Of a stretch of DNA of 14,508 nt, positions 1 through 10,785 are shown one piece after another. A program made the position numbers and the translations under genes. Under the pieces are notes generated by a model, which made no database searches, was not told the origin of the DNA, and saw only the letters and a list, made by a program, of their open reading frames with translations. Source of the DNA: JBOGWP01 sp050693875 (GTDB lineage Bacteria; Actinomycetota; CADDZG01; JAHWKV01; JBOGWP01); contig JBOGWP010000077.1 of the NCBI GenBank assembly GCA_050693875.1, positions 1 through 14,508 on the forward strand, written 5' to 3'. Numbering within the stretch: position 1 is the stretch's first letter; the number at the start of each line of letters is the position of its first letter.

Positions 1-3140
<3,140 letters not shown>

Positions 3141-3143
3141 GGG

Positions 3144-3159
3144 GGCGGAGACTTCCGCC
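3144..3159 (+). terminator. Short hairpin just after treS-mak stop
   Basis: A perfect 6-bp inverted repeat, GGCGGA/TCCGCC with a GACT loop, begins 4 nt after the treS-mak stop codon. No T-run follows, so it is not a classical intrinsic terminator. It could still end or stabilise the transcript before the separately regulated pstS promoter. The stem is seen directly; the role is inferred. Confidence 0.35.
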
Positions 3160-3229
3160 GGCTCCGGTCCGATCCCGGGCACCGGCGAGCCCTGCGCCCC
3201 GGCGCACCTCGCTCCCTCCGGCCGCAGGA

Positions 3230-3251
3230 GTTCACGTCAAGTTCACGGGGG
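3230..3251 (+). promoter_or_regulatory. PHO box (PhoP-type operator) upstream of pstS
   Basis: Two contiguous 11-nt direct repeats, GTTCACGTCAA (3230-3240) and GTTCACGGGGG (3241-3251), fit the arrangement of actinobacterial PhoP boxes, whose repeat unit is about 11 nt and begins GTTCAC or GGTCAC. Eleven nt further on is TACGGT (3263-3268), a plausible -10 of the TAnnnT type. That would let a bound regulator occupy the -35 position, as in phosphate-starvation promoters. A related hexamer, TACCGT, lies at 3279-3284 within an imperfect repeat of CGTACGGT and CGTACCGT. The inferred output is Pi-starvation induction of the pst operon. The phoP/phoR genes are not in this window. Confidence 0.75.
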
Positions 3252-3329
3252 GGCCACCATCGTACGGTCCGCGGCACGTACCGTCGGCACGGAGGGCTTC
3301 AGACTCCCATGTCCGATAGGAGGAAGTCA

Positions 3330-4421
3330 GTGACGAGATGGCAGAGAGCCGCGGCGTTGGTCGCCGTATTGGTTGTGGCCGGGACCGCGTGTGGCGGCGC
3401 GAACAAGCCGGTGACCCCCAAAGCGACCGAGAGCACAGCTGAGGGTGCCGCGACGGCGCTCACGGGAGCCGGAGCAACCTTCCCCGCGCCCCTGTACCAG
3501 AAGTGGGCGGAGGAATATCTGAAGAAGACCGGAGTCAAGGTCAACTACCAATCGATCGGGTCGGGAGGCGGCATCCAGCAGATCACCGCGCAGACGGTGG
3601 ACTTCGGGGCATCCGACGCGCCGATGAAGGACGAGGAGCTCGCCAAGGCCCCGGGCGCCATCTTCCACATCCCGACCGTCTTCGGTGCGGTCGTGGTCAG
3701 CTACAACATCCCCTCGCTCAGGACCCCCATCAAGCTGACGGGGCAGAACGTTGCCGACATCTTCCTCGGCAAGGTCACGAGGTGGAACGATGCTTCGATC
3801 GCGGGGAACAATTCCGGCGCCAATCTGCCGTCGGATGACATCACGGTCGTCCATCGCTCGGACGGTTCGGGGACGACCGACATCTTCACCGGCTATCTCA
3901 CCTCCGCAAGTCCGGAGTGGGCGTCGAAGGTCGGGAAGGGCAAGGAGGTCGCATGGCCCACCGGCCTCGGCGGGAAGGGCAACGAGGGTGTGACCGCACT
4001 CGTGAAGCAGACCCCGGGCAGCGTGGGCTACATTGAGCTCGCCTACGCGAAGCAGAACTCGCTGCCCGCGGCCTCGATCAAGAACAAGGAAGGATCCTTC
4101 GTGGCTCCCGACCTGAGGTCGATCACCGCCGCCGCCGCGGCAGCCCAGCCCCCGGACGATCTCCGCTTCTCGCTCGTCAACCAGCCGGGAGCCGGCTCCT
4201 ACCCGATCGCAGGCGCCACGTGGCTGCTCGTGTACAAGGAGCAGGCCGACCAGGCCAAGGGCAAGGCGCTGGTCGATTTCCTGTGGTGGGCCGTCCACGA
4301 TGCGCAGAAGTTCGCATCGGCGCTGCTGTACGCCCCGGTCCCCAAAGGCCTGGTCGAGAAGACCGAGGCGAAGATCCAGGAGATCACGTACCAGGGGCGG
4401 GCCATCCGGAAGAAGGTCTGA
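3330..4421 (+). CDS. pstS: PstS, phosphate-binding lipoprotein of the Pst ABC transporter
   Basis: This is the extracytoplasmic receptor that binds inorganic phosphate and delivers it to PstCA. I chose GTG at 3330 because AGGAGG (3318-3323) lies 6 nt upstream. The ATG at 3309 is in frame but would place this Shine-Dalgarno inside the gene. From GTG the protein is 363 aa, with a basic N-terminus (TRWQR), a hydrophobic stretch and a Cys at residue 21 (AGTACGG). This looks like a lipoprotein signal, although Gly at -3 is not the consensus residue. PstS-family motifs are clear: GAGATFPAPLY, SIGSGGGIQQI, FGASDAPM, the phosphate-binding HRSDGSGTT, and GSVGYIELAYA. It is the first gene of pstSCAB-phoU, placed directly behind the PHO box. 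Confidence 0.95.
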   Translation: MTRWQRAAALVAVLVVAGTACGGANKPVTPKATESTAEGAATALTGAGATFPAPLYQKWAEEYLKKTGVKVNYQSIGSGGGIQQITAQTVDFGASDAPMKDEELAKAPGAIFHIPTVFGAVVVSYNIPSLRTPIKLTGQNVADIFLGKVTRWNDASIAGNNSGANLPSDDITVVHRSDGSGTTDIFTGYLTSASPEWASKVGKGKEVAWPTGLGGKGNEGVTALVKQTPGSVGYIELAYAKQNSLPAASIKNKEGSFVAPDLRSITAAAAAAQPPDDLRFSLVNQPGAGSYPIAGATWLLVYKEQADQAKGKALVDFLWWAVHDAQKFASALLYAPVPKGLVEKTEAKIQEITYQGRAIRKKV

Positions 4422-4545
4422 TTCGTGCCGTGGGATCGCTGCGTCATGGGGTGGTTCCTCCGACGGCATGGTTCGCCGCTGCTCCGAAGACCCTCTCGCC
4501 GGGCCGCGGATGAGCGCGCCGGCACCCTGCGGTAGAAACCCCCCC

Positions 4546-5505
4546 GTGGCCGAGGCGACGCTCGAAGGAGTGCGTCATGCGGTCCTGGGCGGACGCCGGC
4601 GGATCGGGGATCGAGCTTTTCGCCTGATCTGCCGGGCGGCCGGGCTCGCTCTTCCGGTCGTCCTGGGCCTCATGGTCGTCAACCTGGCGAGGCTGTCGGC
4701 CCCGGTCTGGCAGCGGGCGGGGACGGGTCTCGTCACGGGAATGCGGTGGGCTCCGAGCCAGAACGAGTTCGGGGTCCTCCCGTTCCTCTACGGGACGCTC
4801 GTCACCTCGGCGGTTGCGCTGGTGCTGGCGACCCCGATCGGCCTGGCAACGGCGCTGTTCATATCGGAACTGGCGCCGCGAGCCGTCCGACGGCCCGTGG
4901 CGGCCCTGATCGACCTGCTCGCGGCGGTCCCCTCGGTGGTCTACGGGCTCTGGGGCATCTTCGTGCTGGTTCCGGCGTTGCGACCGGTCCAGCGCTGGCT
5001 GGCGGACACCCTCGGGCCGGCGATTCCGATCTTCCGCGGGCCGGCGCCTGGGGTCGGATACCTGACCGCCGGCGTGATCCTGGCGATCATGATCCTTCCG
5101 ACGATCTCCGCGGTGAGCCGCGAGGTGTTCCTGACCGTCCCCGGCGACCAGCGCGAGGCGGCGCACGCACTCGGGGCGACACGCTGGGAGGCGATCCGGG
5201 TCGCAGTGCTCCCCGCGGCGCAGAGCGGCGTCGTGGGAGCGATCATCCTGGGGCTGGCGAGGGCGCTGGGTGAGACCATCGCCGTCACGATGGTCATCGG
5301 CAACTCGCCCCTCATCAACGTGTCGCTGCTCTCGCCTGGCTACACGATGGCCAGCGTGATTGCGAACGAGTTCGCCGAGGCCACCACCCCCCTCCACGCC
5401 GAGGCGCTGGTTGCGGTCGGGCTGCTGCTCTTGGCCGTCACCGTGGCGGTGAACATCGTCGCGCGGCTCCTCGTGCGCCGTACCCGGGTCCGGATGGCCC
5501 GGTGA
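4546..5505 (+). CDS. pstC: PstC, phosphate ABC transporter permease subunit
   Basis: One of the two membrane subunits forming the phosphate channel. Hydrophobic segments alternate with loops, beginning with LALPVVLGLMVVNLA. A binding-protein-dependent permease (EAA) loop, DQREAAHALGATRWEAI, starts near residue 201 and is followed by LARALGETIAVTMVIGN, which is typical of PstC. The length is 319 aa from GTG 4546. An in-frame ATG at 4510 would add 12 residues. Neither start has a good Shine-Dalgarno, but TAGAAA (4533-4538) lies 7 nt before GTG 4546, so a leaderless or internal transcript is possible. A gap of about 125 nt separates it from pstS, the only sizeable gap in the operon. The stop overlaps the pstA start (GTGA). 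Confidence 0.92.
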   Translation: MAEATLEGVRHAVLGGRRRIGDRAFRLICRAAGLALPVVLGLMVVNLARLSAPVWQRAGTGLVTGMRWAPSQNEFGVLPFLYGTLVTSAVALVLATPIGLATALFISELAPRAVRRPVAALIDLLAAVPSVVYGLWGIFVLVPALRPVQRWLADTLGPAIPIFRGPAPGVGYLTAGVILAIMILPTISAVSREVFLTVPGDQREAAHALGATRWEAIRVAVLPAAQSGVVGAIILGLARALGETIAVTMVIGNSPLINVSLLSPGYTMASVIANEFAEATTPLHAEALVAVGLLLLAVTVAVNIVARLLVRRTRVRMAR

Positions 5506-6353
5506 AGCGGGCATCGCTCCGCCGCCGGCTCGTCGACCTGTCGATGCGCGGGCTGCTCGGGGTCGCCGTGGCGGTCGCCATCGCACCGCTCGTGTGGATC
5601 CTGTTCGACGTCGCCCGGCGCGGGATCAGCGCAGTCAAGGGGCTCGAGTTCCTCACGAAAGGCCCTCCCGGGGATCCCTCGGCCGTCGGCGGCGGCGTCG
5701 CGAACGGGATCATCGGGACCTTCCTGATGGTCGGAATCGCCACCGCGATTGCTGTCCCCGTGGGCATTCTCGGAGCGGTCTACCTGGTCGAGTTCTCCCT
5801 CGGCGGCCGGCTTGCGTCGGGAGTCCGCTTCTTCGCCGACGTGATGACCGGGCTTCCGTCGATCGTGTTCGGTATCTTCGTGTATTCCGTGATCGTGATC
5901 GCAACGGGTTCGTTCTCGGCCCTGTCGGGAGCGCTGGCGCTCGCCCTGATCATGTGGCCGATCGTGCTCCGCACCTCGGAGGAGATGCTCCGGCTCGTGC
6001 CGCGAGAGGTACGCGAGGGAGCGCTCGCCCTCGGGGTCCCGCGGTGGCGGGCGGTGCTGCGGGTGATCCTTCCGTCGGCGGCTGCCGGCATCACCACGGG
6101 CTCGCTGCTCGCGCTGGCTCGGGCCGCCGGCGAGACGGCGCCGCTCCTCTTCACCGCTCTGGGGAACCAGTTCATCGCCTTCCGGTTGGACCACCCGATG
6201 TCCGCGCTGTCGCTGGAGATCTTCCGCCAGGCCACCACCGCCTACGATGCGGCCAATGCCCGCGCGTGGGCCGCGGCCGCAACGCTGATCGGGATCGTGC
6301 TCGTCGCCAGCGTGGCAGCGAGGACCCTGGCGGCGCGGCGGAGGCGCGCCTGA
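5502..6353 (+). CDS. pstA: PstA, phosphate ABC transporter permease subunit
   Basis: The second membrane subunit of the Pst transporter, 283 aa. It starts at GTG 5502, overlapping the pstC stop by 4 nt, which indicates translational coupling. After a basic start (KRASLRRRLVD), hydrophobic segments include GLLGVAVAVAIAPLVWIL, the stretch around GIIGTFLMVGIATAIAVPVG and the MTGLPSIVFGIFVYSVI region. The EAA loop REGALALGVPRWRAVL is near residues 171-186, followed by ARAAGETAPLLFTALGNQF, characteristic of PstA. It pairs with PstC to form the channel and contacts PstB through the EAA loop. Length and motifs are normal for the family. Confidence 0.94.
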   Translation: MKRASLRRRLVDLSMRGLLGVAVAVAIAPLVWILFDVARRGISAVKGLEFLTKGPPGDPSAVGGGVANGIIGTFLMVGIATAIAVPVGILGAVYLVEFSLGGRLASGVRFFADVMTGLPSIVFGIFVYSVIVIATGSFSALSGALALALIMWPIVLRTSEEMLRLVPREVREGALALGVPRWRAVLRVILPSAAAGITTGSLLALARAAGETAPLLFTALGNQFIAFRLDHPMSALSLEIFRQATTAYDAANARAWAAAATLIGIVLVASVAARTLAARRRRA

Positions 6354-7126
6354 TGGGCGCCCGGATCGAGGTGGGTGGGCTGTCGGCCTGGTACGGCGAC
6401 CGAAAGGCCCTCGAGGACATCAATCTCCTGGTCGAGGCCAACCAGGTGACCGCGGTGATCGGGCCGTCCGGCTGCGGAAAGTCGACCTTCATCCGCTGCC
6501 TCAACCGCTTGCACGAGGTGGCCGGGGGCCGGACCGACGGAAAGGTCCTCGTCGATGGGACCGATATCTACGACGACTCGGTCGACCCCGTCGCGGTCCG
6601 GCGCGCCATCGGCATGGTGTTCCAGCGGCCCAACCCCTTCCCCACCATGTCGATCTACGACAACTGCGCCGCCGGCCACCGCCTGAACGGACGTGTCCCG
6701 AAGCGCAAGCTGGACGAGATCGTCGAACGGACCCTCGCCAGGGCGGGCCTGCTGGAGGAGGTGAGGGACCGCCTCGACGCCCCCGCGTCGGCGCTGTCCG
6801 GGGGGCAGCAGCAGCGCCTCTGCATCGCCCGGGCGATCGCGATCGAGCCCGAGGTGCTGCTCATGGACGAGCCGTGCTCGGCCCTTGACCCGGTGGCAAC
6901 CCTCCGCATCGAGGACCTCATCCGCGAGCTGCGCGAGCGCTATACGATCGTGCTCGTCACGCACAACATGCAGCAGGCGGCGCGCGTCGCCGACGTCACG
7001 GCATTTCTCCTCGCGGAGGAGTCCGGGGAACCCGGACGGCTCATCGAGGTGGGGCCCACCGACCGGATCTTTCGGCAACCCCAGGACGGGCGCACCGAGG
7101 GATACATCACAGGGAGGTTCGGCTGA
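6353..7126 (+). CDS. pstB: PstB, phosphate ABC transporter ATPase
   Basis: The cytoplasmic ATPase that powers phosphate import, 257 aa. ATG 6353 overlaps the pstA stop by one base (TGATG). All nucleotide-binding motifs are present: Walker A GPSGCGKST (residues 37-45), Q-loop FQRPNPFPTMSIYDN, signature LSGGQQQ (148-154), Walker B VLLMDEP (168-174) and the switch His of THN (His204). The Q-loop sequence with PNPFP is diagnostic of PstB among ABC ATPases. The C-terminus GRTEGYITGRFG also fits the family. A small departure is AAGHRLNG, where most relatives have a hydrophobic residue in place of His. It looks fully functional. Confidence 0.96.
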   Translation: MGARIEVGGLSAWYGDRKALEDINLLVEANQVTAVIGPSGCGKSTFIRCLNRLHEVAGGRTDGKVLVDGTDIYDDSVDPVAVRRAIGMVFQRPNPFPTMSIYDNCAAGHRLNGRVPKRKLDEIVERTLARAGLLEEVRDRLDAPASALSGGQQQRLCIARAIAIEPEVLLMDEPCSALDPVATLRIEDLIRELRERYTIVLVTHNMQQAARVADVTAFLLAEESGEPGRLIEVGPTDRIFRQPQDGRTEGYITGRFG

Positions 7127-7818
7127 TGGCACAGGCCCGCCGCCACTTTCACGACGAGCTGGCTGCGCTCGAGCGCAGCGTCCAGACCATGGGGGCCGAC
7201 GTCCAGAAGCTGTTCGCGGAGGCCCTCGTAGCCCTGGCGGAGCAGGACCCCGAGCGCTGCAGAACGGTGATCGCCGGCGACGACGCCATCGACCGCGTCT
7301 ACCTCCACAACGAGATGTGGATCATGGACCTGCTGGCGCTCCAGGCGCCGGTGGCTTCCGACCTCCGCCTGATCAGCGCGCTCCTGCACATCACGCTCCA
7401 CCTCGAGCGCATCGCCGACATGGCGGTGAACATCGCCAAGATCGTGAAGCTTGCATCCGGGCTCCCGCGCAGCGAACGGGTGATGGAGCACCTCGAGGAG
7501 ATGGGGGCGGTTGCGCAGAAGATGCTCGGCGCCGCGATGCACGCATTCGCGCAGCGCGACTACGAGCTGTGCCGGCGGCTGCCCGAGATGGACGACCCGA
7601 TCGATCGCCTGAATCGAGGGATGCTGGCGGAGGTGCTCGAGGCCTCGGACGACAAGCAGATCCTCGAGTGGGGAATCCGGATGCACGTGGTCTCCCGTCA
7701 GATCGAGCGCATCGGCGACCACGCCGTCGACATCGGTGAGCAGGTCGCCTTCCTGGTCACCGGAGAGTTCGTGGAGTTCGTGGACGCCTCCCACCCCGAA
7801 CGCGGAATCGGGGAGTGA
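7126..7818 (+). CDS. phoU: PhoU, phosphate signalling / Pst regulator
   Basis: A 230-aa all-helical protein with the two PhoU repeats. Each carries the metal-binding pattern E-R-I-x-D: HLERIADMAVNIAK (residues 92-105) and QIERIGDHAVDIGE (192-205). ATG 7126 overlaps the pstB stop by one base, and GGGAGG (7112-7117) lies upstream as ribosome binding site. In characterised bacteria PhoU restrains Pst transport and signals phosphate sufficiency to the PhoR kinase. Its place as last gene of the operon fits that role. No phoR, phoP or polyphosphate gene is visible nearby, so the signalling partner must be encoded elsewhere. Confidence 0.95.
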   Translation: MAQARRHFHDELAALERSVQTMGADVQKLFAEALVALAEQDPERCRTVIAGDDAIDRVYLHNEMWIMDLLALQAPVASDLRLISALLHITLHLERIADMAVNIAKIVKLASGLPRSERVMEHLEEMGAVAQKMLGAAMHAFAQRDYELCRRLPEMDDPIDRLNRGMLAEVLEASDDKQILEWGIRMHVVSRQIERIGDHAVDIGEQVAFLVTGEFVEFVDASHPERGIGE

Positions 7819-7890
7819 CGGCGGCGAGGACTAGCGGGTCGCTTCGCTCCCCGGTACAGGTTGGAAAGGCAAGGGGCGGCTCCGGCCGCG

Positions 7891-8076
7891 GTCCTCAATG
7901 TCGGCCCGCCTCGCCTCACTCGGCGAGCCGAGGCTTCGCCGGCAGTCCTCTATGCCGGCAGGCCCTCGCTTCGCTCTGCCTGCCGGGCCTCGCTCGGCGA
8001 ACCGAGCCTTCGCCGGCGTCGTTCAATGCCGGCAGGGCCTCGCTTCGCTCGGTGCCTGCCGGGCCCCGCTTGGGTG
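7891..8076 (+). repeat. Tandem hairpin-rich repeat, about 2.5 units
   Basis: Three related units run head to tail: 7891-7944 (shortened), 7945-8017 (73 nt, complete) and 8018-8076 (partial, running into the interspersed element). Each begins GTC with ATGCCGGC or ATGTCGGC a few bases later. Units two and three contain a hairpin: CCGGCAGGC (7955-7963) pairs with GCCTGCCGG (7978-7986), and CCGGCAGG (8029-8036) with CCTGCCGG (8055-8062). Both loops contain CCTCGCTTCGCTC. A second small hairpin, CGGCGA/TCGCCG, closes units one and two (7921-7941, 7995-8015). The layout resembles REP/BIME palindromic repeats. No gene is supported here, although the frames stay open because of GC bias. Confidence 0.75.
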
Positions 8077-8158
8077 CGCCCCTGGTGGGCTCTCGTCCCC
8101 AAACTTGACTCATTCGCACGAACTTCGGCACCTCAAGCTGGGGCACCTCAAGCTGGGC
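7932..8158 (+). repeat. Interspersed repeat element, copy 1 (forward)
   Basis: This stretch reappears in reverse orientation at 14218-14354. Positions 7932-7962 are identical to 14324-14354 over 31 nt. Positions 8091-8134 match 14227-14270 at 42 of 44 nt, including a shared TTGACTCATTCGCAC. Copy 1 is longer because it has an extra hairpin unit and a duplicated 15-nt end motif. It fills most of the 424-nt gap between phoU and the STAS gene. I see no open reading frame with family features and no transposase, so it is a non-coding repeat of unknown mobility. Confidence 0.85.
8127..8156 (+). repeat. 15-bp tandem duplication at the end of repeat copy 1
   Basis: GGCACCTCAAGCTGG occurs twice in direct succession (8127-8141 and 8142-8156), followed by GCTAG. 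The same motif occurs once at the corresponding end of copy 2 (complement of about 14218-14234, one base different) and once more, inverted, at the other end of that copy's core. It is therefore the terminal motif of the element, here duplicated. Confidence 0.8.
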
Positions 8159-8242
8159 TAGGTAATCCGGACTCTTGACGCCCGGCCGGCCGCGGCGGCA
8201 GCATACGAAGCCCCAACCAGGCGCAGACGCGCCAGGGATCCT

Positions 8243-8581
8243 ATGAGCTTGAATGTCGCCACGCTGGTGGCGGACGGGGCAGCGTATGTCACCCTCGCGG
8301 GAGAGCTGGACGTCTGGTCGGAGCTGAAGCTCGATGACGCGCTCCGATCGGTCGAGCGCCGGCACCCGACGCAGATGCTCGTCGACCTCACCGGCCTGAC
8401 CTTTGCGGACGCGACCGGCCCCCGCCTCCTCCAGGCGGCCAACGAGCGCGCCCGCCGCGAACATCGCTCGCTGGCCGTCCTTCAGGGGCCGGCGCAGGTC
8501 CATCAGGTGTTCTGCCTTGCGGGGCTGGAGGGCGAGCTGAACTTCGTCTGTCCGGGGGATCTGGAGGACGAAGCCGAGTAG
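8243..8581 (+). CDS. STAS-domain protein, anti-sigma factor antagonist-like
   Basis: A 112-aa single-domain protein of the SpoIIAA/RsbV type. It begins with the beta-strand region AYVTLAGELDVWSE and has the conserved loop LVDLTGLTFADATGPRLL. The residue at the usual phosphorylation position (D-S-S-G in SpoIIAA) is Thr58 in DATG, so phospho-control by an anti-sigma kinase is possible. ATG 8243 has AGGGA 4 nt upstream. In the family, the unphosphorylated form binds an anti-sigma factor and releases a sigma factor. No kinase, phosphatase or sigma gene is adjacent, so the partner is unknown. It ends 50 nt before malQ on the same strand and could be co-transcribed with it. Being just right of the repeat element, it might have an altered promoter. 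Confidence 0.85.
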   Translation: MSLNVATLVADGAAYVTLAGELDVWSELKLDDALRSVERRHPTQMLVDLTGLTFADATGPRLLQAANERARREHRSLAVLQGPAQVHQVFCLAGLEGELNFVCPGDLEDEAE

Positions 8582-8631
8582 CACCGTCGAGCCGCGCCGG
8601 CCGACGCGGTCCCGGGTAAGGTCCTGAGCCA

Positions 8632-10737
8632 GTGGCCCGACCCCGGAAGGATCTGCCCGAGCTTCGCCGGCTTGCCCGCGCCCACGGCGTCCAGGCCAGC
8701 TACGTCGACGTCTTCCGCCGCCGGAGGGTGGCCTCCGCCGAGACGTTGGCAGCGATCCTGGGTGCCCTCGGGGTTTCCGCGGAATCCGACGCCGACGTCC
8801 CCCGCGCGTGGGCAGAACACCACCGCCGCCGGTGGGAGCAGCCCCTCGAGCCGGTGATGGTCGCCTGGGATGGCAGCCCGGCCGCCCTCGAGGTGCGCCT
8901 GCCGGCGAATGGGGCCGAGGGCCCGCTTACGGTGGATCTGGCCCTCGAAGGCGGGGAGACGCTCGGATGGCGGCTTGATCTCGGAGACCTTCCGGTGGAG
9001 ACGACCGCAGAGGTCGGACGGTCGTCCTACGTCACGAAGCGGCCGGTGCTCGAAGGCGAGATCCCACCCGGGTATCATCGGCTGTCGTTGGGGCAGGGAC
9101 GCCGGCACGCCGAGGCCCTCCTGATCTCCGCCCCCCGCCGTGTCTACGGAACGCCGGAGCGCGACTGGGGCGTCTTCCTCCCGCTCTACGCCCTGCGCAC
9201 CCGCGACGACTGGGGCGCCGGCGACTTCGGTGGCCTCGCCTCGCTGCTCGCCTGGGCGGCCGACCTCGGGGCTTCGATGGTGGGCACGCTCCCGCTGCTG
9301 GCCGCGTTCCTCGGTGAGCCGTTCGAGCCGAGCCCCTACTCACCGGCCAGCCGCCTGTTCTGGAACGAGCTGTACCTCGACCTTGCTGCCATCCCCGAAG
9401 TTGCCGCCTCGGCGCGCGCAGCGTCCCTCCTGAACGCCCCCGGATTTCGGCGGGAGCTTGCCGAGCTCCGAGTACGCGAGCTGGTGGACTACCGGCGAGT
9501 GGCCGAGTTGAAGCGCCGGGTCCTGGAGCCCGCCGTCGAGGCCCTCCTGTCCGAGGAGTCGCCGCGGCGTGCAGCGCTGAACGAGTACGCCGCGGCCAAC
9601 CCCGGGCTGGCGGACTACGCGCGCTTCCGCTCCGAGACCGAGCACCGCCGGTCGCCGTGGCAGACCTGGCCCGGAGGCGCCCGCGAAGGGCGGCTCGAGC
9701 CCCGGGACGATCGCGCCTATCGCTATCACCTCGCCGTCCAATGGCTCGCGCACGAGCAGCTTGGCGGCCTGCGCAGCGCCGGGCACGGCGCCGGCCTCTA
9801 TCTCGACCTCCCCCTGGGGGTCCACCCCTCGGGGTTCGATCCGTGGCGGGAACGGGAGTCGTTCGCCCTCTCGGCGTCGGGTGGGGCACCAGCGGACGCG
9901 GCGTTTCCGTCGGGCCAGGTCTGGGGCTTTCCCCCCATGCACCCAGAGGGCATCCGGACGACGGAGTACCGGTACCCGATCGCATGCCTCAGGCAGCTGC
10001 TCGGACATGCCCAGGTGCTGCGCGTCGACCACGTCATGGGGCTGCATCGCCTCTTCTGGATTCCCCAGGGGGGGTCCGCCACCGGGGGCACCTACGTCCG
10101 GTATCCGGCAGAGGAGCTCTACGCGATCCTGTCGATCGAGTCGCACCGTGCCCGGACGGCCATCGTCGGCGAAGACCTGGGCACCGTCCCCACATACGTC
10201 ACGCGCTCGATGGCCCGGCACGGCGTCCGCCATTCGTACGTCGTCGAGTACGAGCTGCTGGGCGGGGAGCTCCGGAGGCCCCTCGCCGCGTCCCTCGCGA
10301 CCCTTGGCACGCACGACATGCCGCCCTTCGCCGCCTTCTGGGAGGGGCTGGACATTCCGCAGCGCGTCGAGCTCGGCCTCCTCGACCGGGGGAGCGTGAG
10401 CGAGGAGGAGGCGGCGCGACGCCGGATGCGACAGGCCCTCGCGGGAACGCTTCGAGCCGCCGGAGTCCTGCGCGGGCGGGGGCTCCCCGAGGCCGGCGTG
10501 GTTGCCGCCGCCGCGCTCGAGTACCTGGGATCGAGTGAGGCCGCCACCGTGATGGTCACGCTCGAGGACCTGTGGGAGGAGCGCCGGGCGCAGAACGTGC
10601 CCGGCACCCGCGACACCCACCCGAACTGGCGCCACCGGTCCCGCCACACCCTTGAGGAGACGATGCAGATGCCGGACGTCGCCGGCATGCTCCGCCGAGT
10701 CGATCACCTTCGAAGGGACGGGAAGGGCGGTCCGTAA
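8632..10737 (+). CDS. malQ: 4-alpha-glucanotransferase (amylomaltase, GH77)
   Basis: A 701-aa cytoplasmic enzyme that moves alpha-1,4-glucan segments between chains and releases glucose. The N-terminal part (to about residue 160, with HGVQASYVDVFRRRR) is the extra domain found in the long E. coli-type MalQ. The catalytic barrel starts around ALRTRDDWGAGDF and SPYSPASRLFWNELYLDL. Catalytic residues are in place: Asp466 in LRVDHVMG (nucleophile), Glu514 in IVGEDLGTVP (acid/base) and Asp562 in GTHDMP. The start is GTG 8632. No strong Shine-Dalgarno is present, but TAAGGT (8617-8622) lies 9 nt upstream, suggesting a very short or absent leader. It lies directly before glgB, which fits joint control of glycogen structure and turnover. 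Confidence 0.95.
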   Translation: MARPRKDLPELRRLARAHGVQASYVDVFRRRRVASAETLAAILGALGVSAESDADVPRAWAEHHRRRWEQPLEPVMVAWDGSPAALEVRLPANGAEGPLTVDLALEGGETLGWRLDLGDLPVETTAEVGRSSYVTKRPVLEGEIPPGYHRLSLGQGRRHAEALLISAPRRVYGTPERDWGVFLPLYALRTRDDWGAGDFGGLASLLAWAADLGASMVGTLPLLAAFLGEPFEPSPYSPASRLFWNELYLDLAAIPEVAASARAASLLNAPGFRRELAELRVRELVDYRRVAELKRRVLEPAVEALLSEESPRRAALNEYAAANPGLADYARFRSETEHRRSPWQTWPGGAREGRLEPRDDRAYRYHLAVQWLAHEQLGGLRSAGHGAGLYLDLPLGVHPSGFDPWRERESFALSASGGAPADAAFPSGQVWGFPPMHPEGIRTTEYRYPIACLRQLLGHAQVLRVDHVMGLHRLFWIPQGGSATGGTYVRYPAEELYAILSIESHRARTAIVGEDLGTVPTYVTRSMARHGVRHSYVVEYELLGGELRRPLAASLATLGTHDMPPFAAFWEGLDIPQRVELGLLDRGSVSEEEAARRRMRQALAGTLRAAGVLRGRGLPEAGVVAAAALEYLGSSEAATVMVTLEDLWEERRAQNVPGTRDTHPNWRHRSRHTLEETMQMPDVAGMLRRVDHLRRDGKGGP

Positions 10738-10773
10738 CCGGTGACTCCGGCTTCGGCTCGCTCCGGGGGCGGG

Positions 10774-10779
10774 TAGGGT
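10774..10779 (+). promoter_or_regulatory. Candidate -10 of a leaderless glgB promoter
   Basis: TAGGGT matches the actinobacterial -10 pattern TAnnnT and ends 6 nt before the glgB ATG, so transcription would begin at or next to the A of the start codon. No Shine-Dalgarno is visible before glgB. A convincing -35 was not found. Confidence 0.4.
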
Positions 10780-10785
10780 ATTGGC

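Noticed and set aside
8105..8133. TTGACT inside the repeat core as an outward promoter
   Set aside because: No -10-like hexamer lies 16-19 nt downstream in either copy.
7891..8158. CRISPR-like array or riboswitch
   Set aside because: Units are imperfect and adjoin each other without unique spacers, and no cas gene is present. No known aptamer pattern is recognisable.
7815..8178. Overlapping small open frames in the gap after phoU
   Set aside because: They translate the tandem repeat and palindromes in several frames at once and lack any conserved protein signature; the DNA-level repeat explains them.
8175..8209. TTGACG ... TACGAA as a promoter for the STAS gene
   Set aside because: The spacer is 23 nt and the second hexamer lacks the final T of TAnnnT; too weak to annotate.
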